Source: Halorussus aquaticus
GTDB taxonomy: Archaea; Halobacteriota; Halobacteria; Halobacteriales; Haladaptataceae
Reading direction: 5' to 3'
Length of the DNA stretch: 64,000 bases
Assembly: GCF_024218795.1 (NCBI RefSeq)
Contig: NZ_CP100400.1
Location: 62,001-126,000 of the forward strand
Below are positions 8,552 through 17,090 of the stretch, piece after piece. The notes under the pieces were generated by a model. The model saw only the letters and a list, made by a program, of their open reading frames with translations, searched no databases and was not told the DNA's origin. Both the position numbers and the translations under genes were made by a program. Position 1 is the first letter of the stretch. Every line of letters begins with the position of its first letter.

Positions 8552-8869
8552 GAACTGCTTTTTCTCTGGTAGTCGGGCGGAGTTGGTCGCGGTCGTAATC
8601 GAGTCGAAGGCAGTGACTGGTGTGGAAATCGAGTCGGGGCTAGCTGCTGCCGACACCGAGGAGTCACCGCGCCGCACCGCGTCAACCTCGCGCCTCCCCA
8701 ACCGCTTGCGGTCCTCACTCCGTTGTCTCCGAAAATCGGGGATTTTCGGGATGACGAGAGAGCTTTGCTCTCTCGAACCACGGTCCTCAGCCCTCACGCG
8801 CTTGGCGCGACCACTGCCGGGTCGCGCCGCACGCGCCGGGGTCGAAACTCCGCAATCGCGCTCGCCGAC
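8552..8869. repeat. Noncoding repeat-like region with two perfect hairpins
   Basis: No gene is supported in this 318-base gap between convergent genes. It carries a stretch starting ctagctgctgccgac (8640-8654) and then caacctcgcgcctccccaac (8683-8702), which recur in the same order in the palindromic element near 43.8 kb. Two perfect hairpins follow: ccgaaaatc/gattttcgg (8729-8749) and cgagagagc/gctctctcg (8755-8775), each with a three-base loop. It looks like one copy of a dispersed noncoding repeat. Confidence 0.6.
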
Positions 8870-9775
8870 TCACCCCAATCGTTCGAGCAACCGCCCGAAC
8901 GCCTCGGCCTCCACGTCCCGGAGTTCCGCCTCGTCGTCCGGGCCGACCCCGGTCTTCAGGTCCGCAGGCTCCGCGTCTGTCTCGCCATCACGGAGACGTT
9001 CGAAGAGCGCGGCGGCCGACACCGAGAGTCGCCCGCGGTGGTCGGCGACGAAGTCGAGGGTCTCCTCGCGGTCCACGTCCCGGCCGGTACACTCGGCGTG
9101 GGCGACCCGGCCGACGCCCGCCGCGAGGACGACGCGGAACTGACCCACCTGCTCGCGAACCACGTCGCGGCGCTCCCACGTCGCGTCGAGCAGTTCCGCG
9201 CCGAGTTCGTCTTCGTCCGCGAGCAAGCGCCTGAGCGCGAACCCGTAGAGCCGTCCGGCGCTCTCCTCGGTGCGAATTCGGTCTGCGTACCGGCGAATCA
9301 GGTCGTCCCGGCGCTCGGCCGAGAGTTCGCCCGGTTCGGCCTTCCCCAGAATCATCAGGGCGTGACCCCACCACCGGGCGAGTTCGTCGTCCTCGCCCTC
9401 GGCGTCGAGAACGTCGAGCATGGGTTCGAGCGCGTCGAGCGCGCCCCGGGCGTTCTCCCGCCGGGCGTGGAGTTCGACCACGCGTTCGTAGTGTTCGCGC
9501 GCGGTGGCGGCGTCGCCGTGTTCGCGGGCGAGGTCGGCCAGTCGCAGTCCGAGGGTAATCGTCGCCTCCCGGTCGCCGAGGCGACCCCGCGTGCCGACCG
9601 CGCGGTCGTAGTACTCCCGCGCCGCCTCGTAGTCGCCGCGGTTCTCGGCGCGCTTCGCGCGTCTCCCGCAGTAGAACGCCTCCGCGCGTCGCTTCCACGG
9701 GAGGAGTCGGTCGAAGTGTTCCCCGAGCCACCTGTCGAACCGACTCGCACCCCCAGAGACCTCCGTCGTGTTCAT
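8870..9775 (-). CDS. TPR-containing protein
   Basis: The 301-residue product is all-helical by appearance. It has tetratricopeptide-like repeats at about residues 36-110 (RAENRGDYEAAREYYDRAV, then LADLAREHGDAATAREHYERVV, and HARRENARGALDALEPML). The rest is charged and helical with no catalytic motif. Such proteins serve as scaffolds for other proteins. It is not membrane-bound and stands alone, convergent with the cupin gene. No family name can be given. Confidence 0.7.
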   Translation of the reverse strand: MNTTEVSGGASRFDRWLGEHFDRLLPWKRRAEAFYCGRRAKRAENRGDYEAAREYYDRAVGTRGRLGDREATITLGLRLADLAREHGDAATAREHYERVVELHARRENARGALDALEPMLDVLDAEGEDDELARWWGHALMILGKAEPGELSAERRDDLIRRYADRIRTEESAGRLYGFALRRLLADEDELGAELLDATWERRDVVREQVGQFRVVLAAGVGRVAHAECTGRDVDREETLDFVADHRGRLSVSAAALFERLRDGETDAEPADLKTGVGPDDEAELRDVEAEAFGRLLERLG

Positions 9776-9990
9776 GTGCTACCCACTGGCGCGATATTTT
9801 ATAAATCTCTCGGGCGAAATAATTTACTAATCACGTCTCGGAACGAGCGGTCAGTGAATCGACTATCGTCGGGCGGCGGTAGCCCGGCGCATCGCACAGT
9901 CTACGATTCGCGTGAATCGACCGCGTCCGAAAGAGCGGCGATGACGCAGAAAGAACGAGGAGAGGATAGAAGAACGGAAGCCGAAGCGCT

Positions 9991-11253
9991 CTACGCGAGG
10001 TCTTCGATGTTCTTGCAGATCTCGTCGGCGTACTCACTCGTTGCGAGTTTCTCGCCGCCTTCGATTTGGCGCTCGATGTCGTAGGTGACCTTCTTCGAGG
10101 AGATCGTCGCTTCGACGGCGTCACGAACGAGTTGGGAGGCGTCTTCCCAGCCGATGTACTCCAGCATTAGTCGGCCGGAGAGAATCATCGCGGAGGGGTT
10201 GACCTTGTCCTGTCCGGCGTACTTGGGAGCAGAGCCGTGGACCGGTTCGGCGAGGACGCGGCCGTCACCGAAGTTCGCGCCGGGCGCGATGCCGAGACCA
10301 CCAATCTGAGCGCCTGCGGCGTCCGAGAGGTAGTCACCGTTGAGGTTCGGCATGGCGAGAACGTCGTAGTTCTCGGTACGGGTCAGCAACTGCTGGAGCA
10401 TGTTGTCGGCGATACGGTCGTTGACCACGACGGCGTCGTCGGGCTGTTCGCCGTCCTGCTCCTCCCAGAGGGTGTCCTCGGTGATGACCTCGTCACCGTA
10501 CTCCTCTTCGGCGACCTCGTAGCCCCAGTCGCGGAACTGGCCCTCGGTGAACTTCATAATGTTGCCCTTGTGGACCAGTGTCACGGAGTCGCGGTCGTTT
10601 TCGAGGGCGTAGTCGATGGCCTTGCGGACGAGACGCTTGGTGCCGAATTCCGTGATGGGCTTGACGCCGATGCCGACCGCGCCCTGATGGATGGTCTCGT
10701 CGAAGCCCATGTCGTCCTCCACGAACTCTCGGACCTTCTCGACCTCGTCGGTACCCTCTTCCCACTCGATTCCGGCGTACACGTCCTCGGTGTTCTCCCG
10801 GAAGTTGACCATGTCCATCTTCTCCGGTTCCTTGACGGGCGAGGGGACGCCGTCGAGGTGGTAGGTCGGTCGGACGTTCGCGTAGAGGTCGAGTTTCTTT
10901 CGAAGCGCGACGTTCAGAGAACGGAAGCCCGCGCCGACGGGAGTCGTGAGCGGCCCCTTGATGGCGACTCGGTGTTCGCGGATGGCCTCGACGGTCTCCT
11001 CGGGCAGGTTCTCGTCGTACTTCTCGCGGGCACTTTCGCCAGCGTAGACGCGCATCCAGTGAATCTCACGGCCGGTCGCCTCTGCGGCCTTCTGCAGCAC
11101 TTTCTGGGCGGCCGGACCGACGTCCTGTCCGATTCCGTCCCCGTGGATGATGGGGATAATCGGGTTCTCGGGTACGTCGAGTTCGTCGTTCTCGGCGTCC
11201 ACGGCGGTAATCTTTTCCCCGTCCTCGGGAACTTCCACCTTGTCGTAGCTCAT
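9991..11253 (-). CDS. icd: Isocitrate dehydrogenase
   Basis: The enzyme oxidises isocitrate to 2-oxoglutarate and CO2 in the citric acid cycle, most likely with NADP as in other haloarchaea. The start is set at the ATG giving MSYDKVEVPEDGEK. Family hallmarks include IIPIIHGDGIGQDV near the N-terminus, the substrate block around FRENTEDVYAGIEW, the metal-binding MPNLNGDYLSDAAGAQIGG and the cofactor-binding EPVHGSAPKYAGQDKVNPSAMIL. The 420-residue length is typical. It is a single-gene unit with a TATA box close to the ATG. Confidence 0.95.
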   Translation of the reverse strand: MSYDKVEVPEDGEKITAVDAENDELDVPENPIIPIIHGDGIGQDVGPAAQKVLQKAAEATGREIHWMRVYAGESAREKYDENLPEETVEAIREHRVAIKGPLTTPVGAGFRSLNVALRKKLDLYANVRPTYHLDGVPSPVKEPEKMDMVNFRENTEDVYAGIEWEEGTDEVEKVREFVEDDMGFDETIHQGAVGIGVKPITEFGTKRLVRKAIDYALENDRDSVTLVHKGNIMKFTEGQFRDWGYEVAEEEYGDEVITEDTLWEEQDGEQPDDAVVVNDRIADNMLQQLLTRTENYDVLAMPNLNGDYLSDAAGAQIGGLGIAPGANFGDGRVLAEPVHGSAPKYAGQDKVNPSAMILSGRLMLEYIGWEDASQLVRDAVEATISSKKVTYDIERQIEGGEKLATSEYADEICKNIEDLA

Positions 11254-11277
11254 AACAGCTAAACCTGCGTGAGAGAG

Positions 11278-11287
11278 GGATAAAAGG
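11278..11287 (-). promoter_or_regulatory. TATA box of icd
   Basis: The minus strand reads ccttttatcc centred about 29 bases before the icd ATG, which predicts a leaderless or nearly leaderless transcript. A second AT-rich block lies further upstream (11322-11340). Confidence 0.5.
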
Positions 11288-11349
11288 CCTGCCGTTTGGC
11301 CGCGGACGGCTATAACCAACCTTAAATTCCTAATAATATATCCGGGGGG

Positions 11350-12057
11350 TTACTCCCGAACGACCCCGACGAGCGCGCGGAGTTGACTCGCCCCGTTCTC
11401 GAGGAGCGCTCTCGGGAACCCCGGTCGCGAACGGTCGAGCGCCCCCGAGAGCGCGCTCGCGGCGTCCTCGAACACGCCCTCACCGTGACCGACGAGGATT
11501 CGCTCGGGGGCGAGACCGCCCAGCAGGTCGCGGGGCGGCATCGGCCGCCGGAACGTGTAGACGCCGAGGCGCTCGTCGGTCACCCGGTACAGCGGCGCGG
11601 TCCCGAGCAAATCGGGCACGTAGAGGGTCCCGTCTGCGGGGCGAAAGGCGACGGACTCGCGCCACCCCGGCAACGGAGCGCGGGTGCGGACCCGGAATCC
11701 GGAGTCGCCGAGTCGCGCGCCGTAGCGCACCGTCGGCGCGGCGATGCGGTCCTCGACGCGGGTCATCGACTCGGGGAGCCAGACCGGAACGTCGTGACGC
11801 GCCGCGAGGACCCCGGCGTCGCGGGCGTGGTAGTTCGAGAGGACGGCGATCCCCGCCACGTCTCCGAGTTCGGCCACGATATCGTCGATGCCGGGCGCGT
11901 CGAGCGGGTCGAACAGCCAGACCCCGCCGTCCTCGCCTCGAACCGCGTGGCTGGCCCGGCGTCCGTCCTCGTCCGGGTGCGCTATCCAACCGAGACCGTC
12001 GCTCCACCGGTCGATTACTCGAACGCCGGCGGGGTCGTCTCTGACGAAGGTCGTCAT
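11350..12057 (-). CDS. Metallo-beta-lactamase-like fold protein
   Basis: The 235-residue product has the layout of a degenerate metallo-beta-lactamase domain: strands at the N-terminus with DPLDAPGIDD, then VLSNYHARDAGVLAARH in the place of the HxHxDH motif, and near the end RILVGHGEGVFED, which resembles the last His motif. The canonical metal motif is reduced to a single H-x-R-D, so hydrolase activity is uncertain. Conserved haloarchaeal proteins of this kind have no known substrate. It is divergent from the peptidase gene at 12200. Confidence 0.6.
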   Translation of the reverse strand: MTTFVRDDPAGVRVIDRWSDGLGWIAHPDEDGRRASHAVRGEDGGVWLFDPLDAPGIDDIVAELGDVAGIAVLSNYHARDAGVLAARHDVPVWLPESMTRVEDRIAAPTVRYGARLGDSGFRVRTRAPLPGWRESVAFRPADGTLYVPDLLGTAPLYRVTDERLGVYTFRRPMPPRDLLGGLAPERILVGHGEGVFEDAASALSGALDRSRPGFPRALLENGASQLRALVGVVRE

Positions 12058-12199
12058 GGTAGCGATTTGATATTCGCTCCCACGTAGCTATTGCGGTCGC
12101 AGGGTTCGCTCGGTCGCCTGTTCTCGGACCGCGAGCGCGCCTCCGTCCCGGATTTCCGATTGACCGGAAGTTAAGAACCCCCGCGAACCACCCCATCGT

Positions 12200-13066
12200 A
12201 TGAAGGTCATCGTTCACGGCGGGGCCGGAAGCGACCCCGACGAACCCGAACCGAGACAGGCAGTGTTGGACGACGCGGCCGAGACCGGCGCGGCCGAATC
12301 CGGCGTCCTCGACGCGGTGGAGTCGGCGGTTCACGTCCTCGAATCCTCGCCGCGGTTCAACGCGGGCGTCGGCGGCGCGGTCCAGAGCGACGGCGAAATC
12401 CGGACCGACGCGGGCGTGATGACGAGCGACCGCGAGGCGGGCGCGGCCTGCTCGATGCCGGGCGTCGAACACGCCGTAAGCGCCGCGCGCGTCGTCGCGG
12501 AGGAGACGCCTCACGTCCTCGTCTCGGGCGACCACGCCGTGGACCTCGCGGCCGACTTCGGGGTCGAGACGGGCGCGGACCTCTGGTCGGAGAAGCAGCG
12601 AGAGAAGTGGGCCGACCTCGACGACACTCCGGACGGGACGCCGAGCGAACACCTCGACTGGCTCCGCGAGAAGTTCGGCGGGGCCGACACGGTGGGCGCG
12701 GTCGCGTACGACGGCGACGAGTTCGCCGCCGCGACCTCGACGGGCGGCCGGTGGCTGGCGCTGGCGGGTCGAGTCGGCGACGTGCCCCAAATCGGGAGCG
12801 GATTCTTCGCTGCCCCCGCGGGCGCGGCCAGCGCGACGGGCGCGGGAGAAGACATCGCCAAGGCCACGCTGACCCGGCGGGCGGTCCGACACCTCGAATC
12901 CGGTCACGGTGCTCAGGAGGCCGCCGACCGGGCCGTCGAGGAGTTCGCCGAACTCACTGGGTCGTCGGCGGGCGTCATCGTCCTCGACCGCGACGGGAAC
13001 GCCGGGAGCGCCTTCAACAGCGACGCGATGCAGACGTCGGTGAGCAGTCGGACCGCGAACAGGTAG
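12200..13066 (+). CDS. Isoaspartyl peptidase / plant-type L-asparaginase
   Basis: This is an N-terminal nucleophile (Ntn) hydrolase that is made as one chain and cuts itself before a threonine. The N-terminal motif VIVHGGAG and the FNAGVGGAVQSDGEIRTDAGVM block are typical. The self-cleavage site is seen as AD-TVGAVAYDG with Thr164 as the new N-terminal nucleophile, followed by AAATSTGG. The enzyme removes isoaspartyl residues from peptides or hydrolyses asparagine. Length (288) is close to the family norm. A TATA-like aagttaagaa lies about 30 bases before the ATG. Confidence 0.9.
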   Translation: MKVIVHGGAGSDPDEPEPRQAVLDDAAETGAAESGVLDAVESAVHVLESSPRFNAGVGGAVQSDGEIRTDAGVMTSDREAGAACSMPGVEHAVSAARVVAEETPHVLVSGDHAVDLAADFGVETGADLWSEKQREKWADLDDTPDGTPSEHLDWLREKFGGADTVGAVAYDGDEFAAATSTGGRWLALAGRVGDVPQIGSGFFAAPAGAASATGAGEDIAKATLTRRAVRHLESGHGAQEAADRAVEEFAELTGSSAGVIVLDRDGNAGSAFNSDAMQTSVSSRTANR

Positions 13067-13193
13067 TCAGACCGAGTAGCGAGACGAACTGCGAGTCGGA
13101 CGCTGAACGACGAGGACACGATTGCTACTGGCGGACGACGCCGCGGCTACCCGTCGTCGCGCTCGAAAAAAGAAATCGGCGTCGGAGCGCCGT

Positions 13194-14822
13194 TCACATC
13201 TCCGCAGTGGTCGTCTGTTCGCCTTCGGCCGCTTCCTCCGTGGTGGTCGTCTCCTCGGCACCTGCGCCTTCGTCGGTCGTCGTCTCTTCTTCGGTCGTCG
13301 TGGTCTGCTGACCGGCCTCGGTCGTCTCCTGAGCGCCGACGTTCATCTCGCCCGTGTCGGTCTGGTTACTCTCCGCAATAGATAGCTGCCCGGTCAGTCG
13401 CGCGCCGTCCGTGTAGACCCCGTGACTGTAGTTTCCTGCGGGGAACTGTCCGACGCTGACGTTGAACGTCACGGTCGCGGCACCCCTCGCGGGCACCTCG
13501 ACGAGTTGGGCCTCGATGACGTTCCCGGCGATGCGGTAGGACACTTGCTTGGTGGTTCGGTCGGTACCGATGTTGACGATGGTCGCGCTCACGGTGTACT
13601 GCTCGCCCTGCTGGACCTCCGAGGGGGCCTGCAGGTTCCGGAACGAGACGACGGAGAGTTCGCCGCCCTGCACCTGCACGGCGTCGGCGGAGGCCGTACC
13701 GATGGTGGCCTGCTGGACGCTCACGCTCTCGACGGAGACGCTACTCACGGTGGTTCCGTCACCGGCCTGTGCGCCCGCGGCCTCGGTCGTGGTGGTTTCT
13801 TCGGTCGTGGTGGTTTCCTCGGTGGTCGTGGTCTCTTGGGCACCGACCTCACCTTCCGCGGTGGTGGTCTCCTGCGCACCGACGCCCTCTTCGGTCGTCG
13901 TCTCTTCCTGTAGCGCGGCCTCTTCGGTCGTGGTCTCCTCCGCACCGACGCCGCCTTCTGCGGCGGTAGTCTCTTCGACGCCCACTTCACCTTCTTCGGT
14001 AGTCGTCTCCTCGGCACCCACGCCTTCCTCGGTCGTCGTGGTCTCCTCGGTGGTTGTCGTGGTCTCTTCGGCCGCGACCGTCGTCTCTTCGGCGGTGGTC
14101 GTCGGCGTCTGGATACCGCCGGTATCGACGTTCAGCAGGACGAGCGACTGGATGCTCATCTCCTGAACGTCGACGGACTGGATGGTCGCGCTATCGACAC
14201 TGACCTCGCCGAGTTGGGTCTGACCGTCGGCGGCGGTCGTGGTCTGCTGACCCGCGGCGGTGGTCTCCTGTCCGTCTGCTTCGGTGGTGGTGGTCTCCTG
14301 TGCACCCATACCTTCCTCGGTCGTCGTAGTCTCCTCCTGTAGTGCGGCCTCCTCGGTGGTCGTCTGGGCACCCGCCTGCTGGCCCGCGCTACTCTGGACG
14401 CGGATGTCCTGAACGACCAGACGCGAGACGTTCATCTGCTGAATCGTCAGGTCCTGTACGACGACCGACTGGACCGACGCGTTCCCGCTCAGCGCCTGCG
14501 AGAGCGTCTGGTCGTCGGTCTGGAGGTTCTCCATCGAGACGTTCTCGAACGTCAGGTTCTCGAGTCTGACGTTCCGCAGCGTCGCGTTGTCGAGGGTCTC
14601 GTTCTGCCCGACGACTTCGACCGTATCGACCTGCATCACCTGAATCGTCGCGTTCTGAACCGTGGCGTTGGCTAACTCCAGTTGTTCGACCGTGACGTTC
14701 TGTAACTCCACTCCGTTCGTTTCGTCGGATGCGGACGGTGACGTGCCGCCGAGTGCCGCCAGCGGGACGCTGGCGAGCATCAGGGCTGTCACCATCAGCA
14801 CTGCACCGGTTTCTCGTTGCAT
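13194..14822 (-). CDS. Secreted Thr/Glu-rich surface protein with beta-repeats
   Basis: The start is set at the ATG giving MQRETGAVLMVTALMLASVPLAAL, a Sec signal peptide with a Ser/Ala cleavage region. The mature protein alternates folded and unfolded blocks. Residues of about 33-145 repeat short strands with Asn-Val/Ala-Thr sequons, such as VTVEQLELANATVQNATIQV, which look like beta-helix coils and N-glycosylation sites. Three long linkers and the C-terminus are built of ETTTTEE-like repeats. A CARDB-like domain (SEVQQGEQYTVSATIVNIGT onwards) sits before the last linker. There is no C-terminal anchor or PGF-CTERM. It is probably a glycosylated cell-surface or matrix protein. Confidence 0.7.
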   Translation of the reverse strand: MQRETGAVLMVTALMLASVPLAALGGTSPSASDETNGVELQNVTVEQLELANATVQNATIQVMQVDTVEVVGQNETLDNATLRNVRLENLTFENVSMENLQTDDQTLSQALSGNASVQSVVVQDLTIQQMNVSRLVVQDIRVQSSAGQQAGAQTTTEEAALQEETTTTEEGMGAQETTTTEADGQETTAAGQQTTTAADGQTQLGEVSVDSATIQSVDVQEMSIQSLVLLNVDTGGIQTPTTTAEETTVAAEETTTTTEETTTTEEGVGAEETTTEEGEVGVEETTAAEGGVGAEETTTEEAALQEETTTEEGVGAQETTTAEGEVGAQETTTTEETTTTEETTTTEAAGAQAGDGTTVSSVSVESVSVQQATIGTASADAVQVQGGELSVVSFRNLQAPSEVQQGEQYTVSATIVNIGTDRTTKQVSYRIAGNVIEAQLVEVPARGAATVTFNVSVGQFPAGNYSHGVYTDGARLTGQLSIAESNQTDTGEMNVGAQETTEAGQQTTTTEEETTTDEGAGAEETTTTEEAAEGEQTTTAEM

Positions 14823-14850
14823 ATGCAGGCAGTCATATCGCCGGAGCCGC

Positions 14851-14859
14851 CAATAAACG
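14851..14859 (-). promoter_or_regulatory. TATA-like box of the Thr/Glu-rich protein gene
   Basis: The minus strand reads cgtttattg about 33 bases before the ATG at 14822, in a position compatible with a very short leader. Confidence 0.4.
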
Positions 14860-15059
14860 GGACCAACTGTTTCGTACCGTTTGGGGTTTTGACGGCCTAT
14901 TACTGCCGTTACCGCGGAGTTGTCCCGCTGGTACGACACCCCTAACCGCTCGGTGATATGTGGCCCGACGGGAACGTCTGTCCAACCGTAGACGGGCTGT
15001 CACGAACGCGCCCCTCGTGAGACGCAAACTCTTTCCGGCGTTCAGGCCAACGTAGGGGC

Positions 15060-15956
15060 ATGAGCAGCACCGAAATCGACCTCGACGCCGAAAAGTACGA
15101 GAAGCACCGCGAGGCGGGCGAAATTCTCGCACAGGTCCGCGAGGAGACCGCCGAGCGCGTCGAAGTCGGGACGACGCAGTTGGAAGTCGCCGAGTACGCC
15201 GAGGACCGAATCCGGGAACTCGGCGGGGAACCCGCCTTCCCGGTCAACATCAGCGTGGACGAGGAGGCCGCCCACGCCACTCCCTCCGCGGACGACGACA
15301 CCGAGTTCGGCGAGGAGATGGTCAACCTCGACATCGGCGTCCACGTCGACGGGTGGATAGCCGACACCGCGATTACGGTGGACCTATCGGGTAACCCCGA
15401 ACTACAGGAGGCCAGCGCCGAGGCGTTGGAGGCCGCCCTCGACGTGGTCGAACCCGGCGTCGAGACCGGGGAAATCGGCGCGGAAATCGAGTCGGTCATC
15501 GACGGCTACGGCTACAACCCCGTGGTCAACCTCACCGGCCACGGTCTCGACCAGTACCAGCAGCACGTCTCGCCGAACATCCCGAACCGCGCGGTGTCGC
15601 AGGGCGTCGAACTCGAAGTCGGCGACGTGGTCGCCATCGAACCGTTCGCCACCGACGGGTCCGGCAAGGTCAGCGAGGGCAACGACGAGGAGATCTTCGC
15701 GCTCGAACGCGAGGGGTCCGTCCGCGACCGACAGGCCCGACAGGCACTCGAACAGATATCTGAGGAGTTCAAGACCCTCCCGTTCGCCACCCGGTGGTTG
15801 GACGTCTCCCGCGCGGAGATGGCGCTCCGTCGCTTGAAGATGAACGATATCGTCCACGGCTACCCGGTACTCAAAGAGGACGACGGCAAACTCGTCAGCC
15901 AGAAGGAACACACGCTCATCGTGACCGAGGACGGCTGTGAAGTGACGACGAAGTAG
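15060..15956 (+). CDS. map: Methionine aminopeptidase, type II
   Basis: The enzyme removes the initiator methionine from new proteins in the cytoplasm. The pita-bread fold ligands are visible: two Asp in NLDIGVHVDGWIADTAITVDL, His in LTGHGLDQYQQH, Glu in VAIEPFATDG and the final Glu in EHTLIVTEDGCEV. The type-II insertion near FATRWLDVSRAEMALRRLK marks it as the archaeal/eukaryotic form. The 298-residue length is normal. It is divergent from the surface-protein gene with about 240 bases between the starts. Confidence 0.95.
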   Translation: MSSTEIDLDAEKYEKHREAGEILAQVREETAERVEVGTTQLEVAEYAEDRIRELGGEPAFPVNISVDEEAAHATPSADDDTEFGEEMVNLDIGVHVDGWIADTAITVDLSGNPELQEASAEALEAALDVVEPGVETGEIGAEIESVIDGYGYNPVVNLTGHGLDQYQQHVSPNIPNRAVSQGVELEVGDVVAIEPFATDGSGKVSEGNDEEIFALEREGSVRDRQARQALEQISEEFKTLPFATRWLDVSRAEMALRRLKMNDIVHGYPVLKEDDGKLVSQKEHTLIVTEDGCEVTTK

Positions 15957-16121
15957 CGCGACTCACTCGGTATCTCCGGTTTCTCCTTCTCCGAGCAGGT
16001 CGGACGTCGGATATCTCGAACGTTTGGCGTCCGCAAAAAGAGAGTACGACCGGTCGCTCGGAACGGACTTCTCGGAAACCTCCACCCACGCTTCGCTACG
16101 GCGGGGAGAGCGGTGGCGGCG

Positions 16122-16322
16122 TTACGCGTTGTTCATCCGCTGGATAGACTCCTCACCACAGATCTGACATTCGGTCACACGGTACGGTTCGCGCGAGAAC
16201 TCGGCGTTCTCGCGTTTCTGGCTCTCGGTCCGAATCTGGACGGAGACGTCGTGTGGCGTCTCGCGTCCGCATTCGTCGCACGATTCCGTGATCGCCTGGA
16301 AGCTTTGGTTTTGTGTTGCCAT
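16122..16322 (-). CDS. Small zinc-ribbon protein, 66 aa
   Basis: The start is placed at the ATG giving MATQNQSFQAITESC because a purine-rich ggaaggt Shine-Dalgarno sequence lies just before it, and longer in-frame extensions have poor composition. The protein has two CxxC pairs, Cys15/Cys18 (SCDECGRETPHDV) and Cys52/Cys55 (TECQICGEES), which make a single zinc beta-ribbon. This matches a small conserved haloarchaeal family (DUF7835-like, from memory) of unknown function. A striking palindrome lies at its promoter. Confidence 0.75.
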   Translation of the reverse strand: MATQNQSFQAITESCDECGRETPHDVSVQIRTESQKRENAEFSREPYRVTECQICGEESIQRMNNA

Positions 16323-16362
16323 CGTGACCTTCCTCTCACTGTCTTCTTGCGCTGATAGGAGC

Positions 16363-16385
16363 ATAAAAACCCCAATCCGTTGGGG
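16363..16385 (-). promoter_or_regulatory. TATA box with adjoining palindrome, zinc-ribbon gene
   Basis: On the minus strand a perfect inverted repeat ccccaa-cgga-ttgggg (16370-16385) is followed directly by tttttat (16363-16369), which looks like a TATA box. The ATG is about 45 bases downstream, leaving a leader that contains a Shine-Dalgarno sequence. The palindrome covers the position of the BRE, so a protein bound there could control TFB access. Confidence 0.5.
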
Positions 16386-17058
16386 GGCGTTCGAACCGTT
16401 CATTCGGCTCCCGTCTTGCGATTTAGACGCAAAATTGGACGAGAGTGGCCGAAACAGTTTATAGGCTCGTTTGCGGAAGTAATGAAACAAAAACCGCCTG
16501 CAACGGCCGGAATGTTTATATACTACTTTCGGCGGTGTTCGGCCGGTAGAACCGGGCGTTTCGTGACCGAAACCGAAGCCGTCCGCAGGGAGAACCGCGT
16601 CGGCGGTTGCAGGCGGTACCGCGTTCACGGTCGTAGGCGTCGTAGAACGACCTCCGAGAACTGTCGGAGGAGGTCGGAGCGAGACGGACGCGGTGGGCAC
16701 AGTCGGGGCATCGAGACTCCCGAACCGCTATCAAAACCGTGGTATCAACTGACGACGTACTGTAGCACTTCCAACACTACGTTCGAAACGAACCGCCGTC
16801 GCTCGATACCGGGACTACCCAAGGGAAAGCGGAGTCTCCGTTTCACCGTCGAACGATTGCACGGCGTTTCGCGCGAATCGGAACCGACCGGCTCGCGTTC
16901 TAAGTCGAGATTACCTGCGAGCGGACAGCAGTAACGGGGTAGTTCCGCTCCGTGCGTCGCCTCGAACTGCGGGAGGACTCGCTCCCCGGAGTTCGTCGCT
17001 CGTTCGAAACTCGCCCGGTCGCGTACGAGACGTGAATCGGGAGCGACCGACAGCAGAC

Positions 17059-17067
17059 GATATAAAT
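17059..17067 (+). promoter_or_regulatory. TATA box of the HIT-family gene
   Basis: The sequence gatataaat is centred about 28 bases before the ATG at 17091, which predicts a leaderless transcript. Confidence 0.55.
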
Positions 17068-17090
17068 CGTCGCGCCCGTAACGGCGACGC

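Larger units (their letters stand above)
16323..17090. other. Long intergenic region with promoter-like elements
   Basis: No protein gene is supported in these 768 bases; all frames are rich in Arg and Ser with no family-like composition. On the plus strand there are two TATA-like elements, gtttatagg (around 16458) and gtttatata (around 16513), neither followed by a credible gene. This could hold a small RNA or a decayed gene. The right end carries the promoter of the HIT gene. Confidence 0.4.

Noticed and set aside
16380-16934. 184-codon frame on the plus strand in the long gap
   Set aside because: The composition is Arg/Ser/Gly-rich with no fold-like pattern. The first codons lie in the palindrome of the zinc-ribbon promoter.
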